Shown here: positions 5,122 through 5,260 of the stretch, piece after piece
How the letters are laid out: each line of letters begins with the position of its first letter
Numbering within the stretch: position 1 is the first letter of the stretch
Assembly: GCA_024639625.1 (NCBI GenBank)
Contig: JAHEIA010000263.1
Location: forward strand, 1-5,260
Length of the DNA stretch: 5,260 nucleotides
Reading direction: 5' to 3'
From: Chromatiales bacterium
GTDB taxonomy: Bacteria; Pseudomonadota; Gammaproteobacteria; Chromatiales; Chromatiaceae
Notes under the pieces: model-generated
Seen by the model: the letters and a program-made list of their open reading frames with translations, nothing else
What the model was told of the DNA's origin: nothing
Databases searched by the model: none
Position numbers and translations under genes: made by a program

Positions 5122-5260
5122 ATGCTCCGGATACGACCCGCCCCGGGAGATGAGGCCACGGGCCCCGCCGCCCGCCCTTTTTCGTCTTCGAGCAGTATCT
5201 TGTCTACCGCCGCCCCGGAGGACTCTTCGAACATGGGCCACTTCCGAAACCTGACGCTGG
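5122..5260 (+). CDS. Start of an unidentified rightward gene (3' end outside window)
   Basis: The plus-strand frame is open from ATG 5122 to the right edge (46 complete codons). Two in-frame starts are possible. ATG 5122 has AAGGA 8 nt upstream but gives a Ser/Ala/Pro-rich, unconserved-looking N-terminus including rare ATA and CGA codons. ATG 5233 follows GGAGGA (5217-5222) at 10 nt, in a context resembling the activator's own ribosome binding site, and would begin MGHFRNLTL; I slightly prefer it. The family cannot be identified from so few residues. The upstream sigma-54 element and activator dyads suggest it is the activator's target, possibly the first gene of an operon. Confidence 0.5.
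   Translation, partial: MLRIRPAPGDEATGPAARPFSSSSSILSTAAPEDSSNMGHFRNLTL
5159..5182 (+). terminator. Weak hairpin plus T-run, possible leader attenuator
   Basis: CGGGC (5159-5163), a 6-nt loop and GCCCG (5170-5174) form a 5-bp GC stem, followed by CCC and five T (5178-5182). If translation starts at 5233, this lies in the leader at about +110 and could terminate transcription early. If translation starts at 5122, it is simply coding sequence. The stem is short and three C separate it from the T-run. Confidence 0.25.

Overview
The window is GC-rich with strong Shine-Dalgarno sequences and high-GC third codon positions. A DUF3391/HD-GYP protein and a sigma-54 activator lie side by side. This suits a free-living, environmentally sensing gammaproteobacterium (possibly Chromatiales-like) or a betaproteobacterium. 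That assignment is inferred from gene families only; there is no rRNA or other marker here.

Layout. Three genes are on the minus strand and one open frame begins on the plus strand at the right end. (1) 1-1150, minus: the N-terminal ~383 residues of a large protein cut by the left window edge, whose last visible residues look like the entry into a six-hairpin (alpha/alpha toroid) glycosidase-type domain. (2) 1154-1572: a 419-bp gap with two small dyads near gene 1 and no convincing gene. (3) 1573-2796, minus: a complete 407-aa DUF3391 + HD-GYP protein of the cyclic-di-GMP phosphodiesterase class, with Ile in place of the His of the HD dyad. (4) 2797-3318: a 522-bp gap with a sigma-70-like promoter candidate, several short palindromes and a cluster of CTAG tetranucleotides. 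(5) 3319-4743, minus: a complete 474-aa sigma-54 activator made of a cysteine-rich PAS domain, an AAA+ domain and a Fis-type HTH. (6) 4744-5121: a regulatory divergent intergenic region. (7) 5122-5260, plus: the start of an unidentified gene running off the right edge.

How they fit together. The divergent region reads like a textbook enhancer-dependent control region: a TTGNCAG-type dyad and a longer imperfect inverted repeat about 90-150 bp upstream, a possible IHF site, and then a GG-N10-GC element with a perfect TTGCA box pointing at the plus-strand gene. The simplest model is that the PAS activator binds the upstream repeats and switches on the divergent gene in response to a redox or ligand signal sensed by the cysteine-rich PAS domain, possibly also controlling itself. 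The HD-GYP gene lies downstream of the activator on the same strand, but the 522-bp gap argues for separate transcription. Its link to the regulator, and that of the glycosidase-like gene, rests only on proximity.

Most striking points: the divergent sigma-54 control region, the multi-cysteine PAS sensor, the GAFTGS variant of the GAFTGA loop, and the degenerate HD dyad in the HD-GYP protein. No CRISPR array, tRNA, rRNA, insertion sequence or phage gene was seen.
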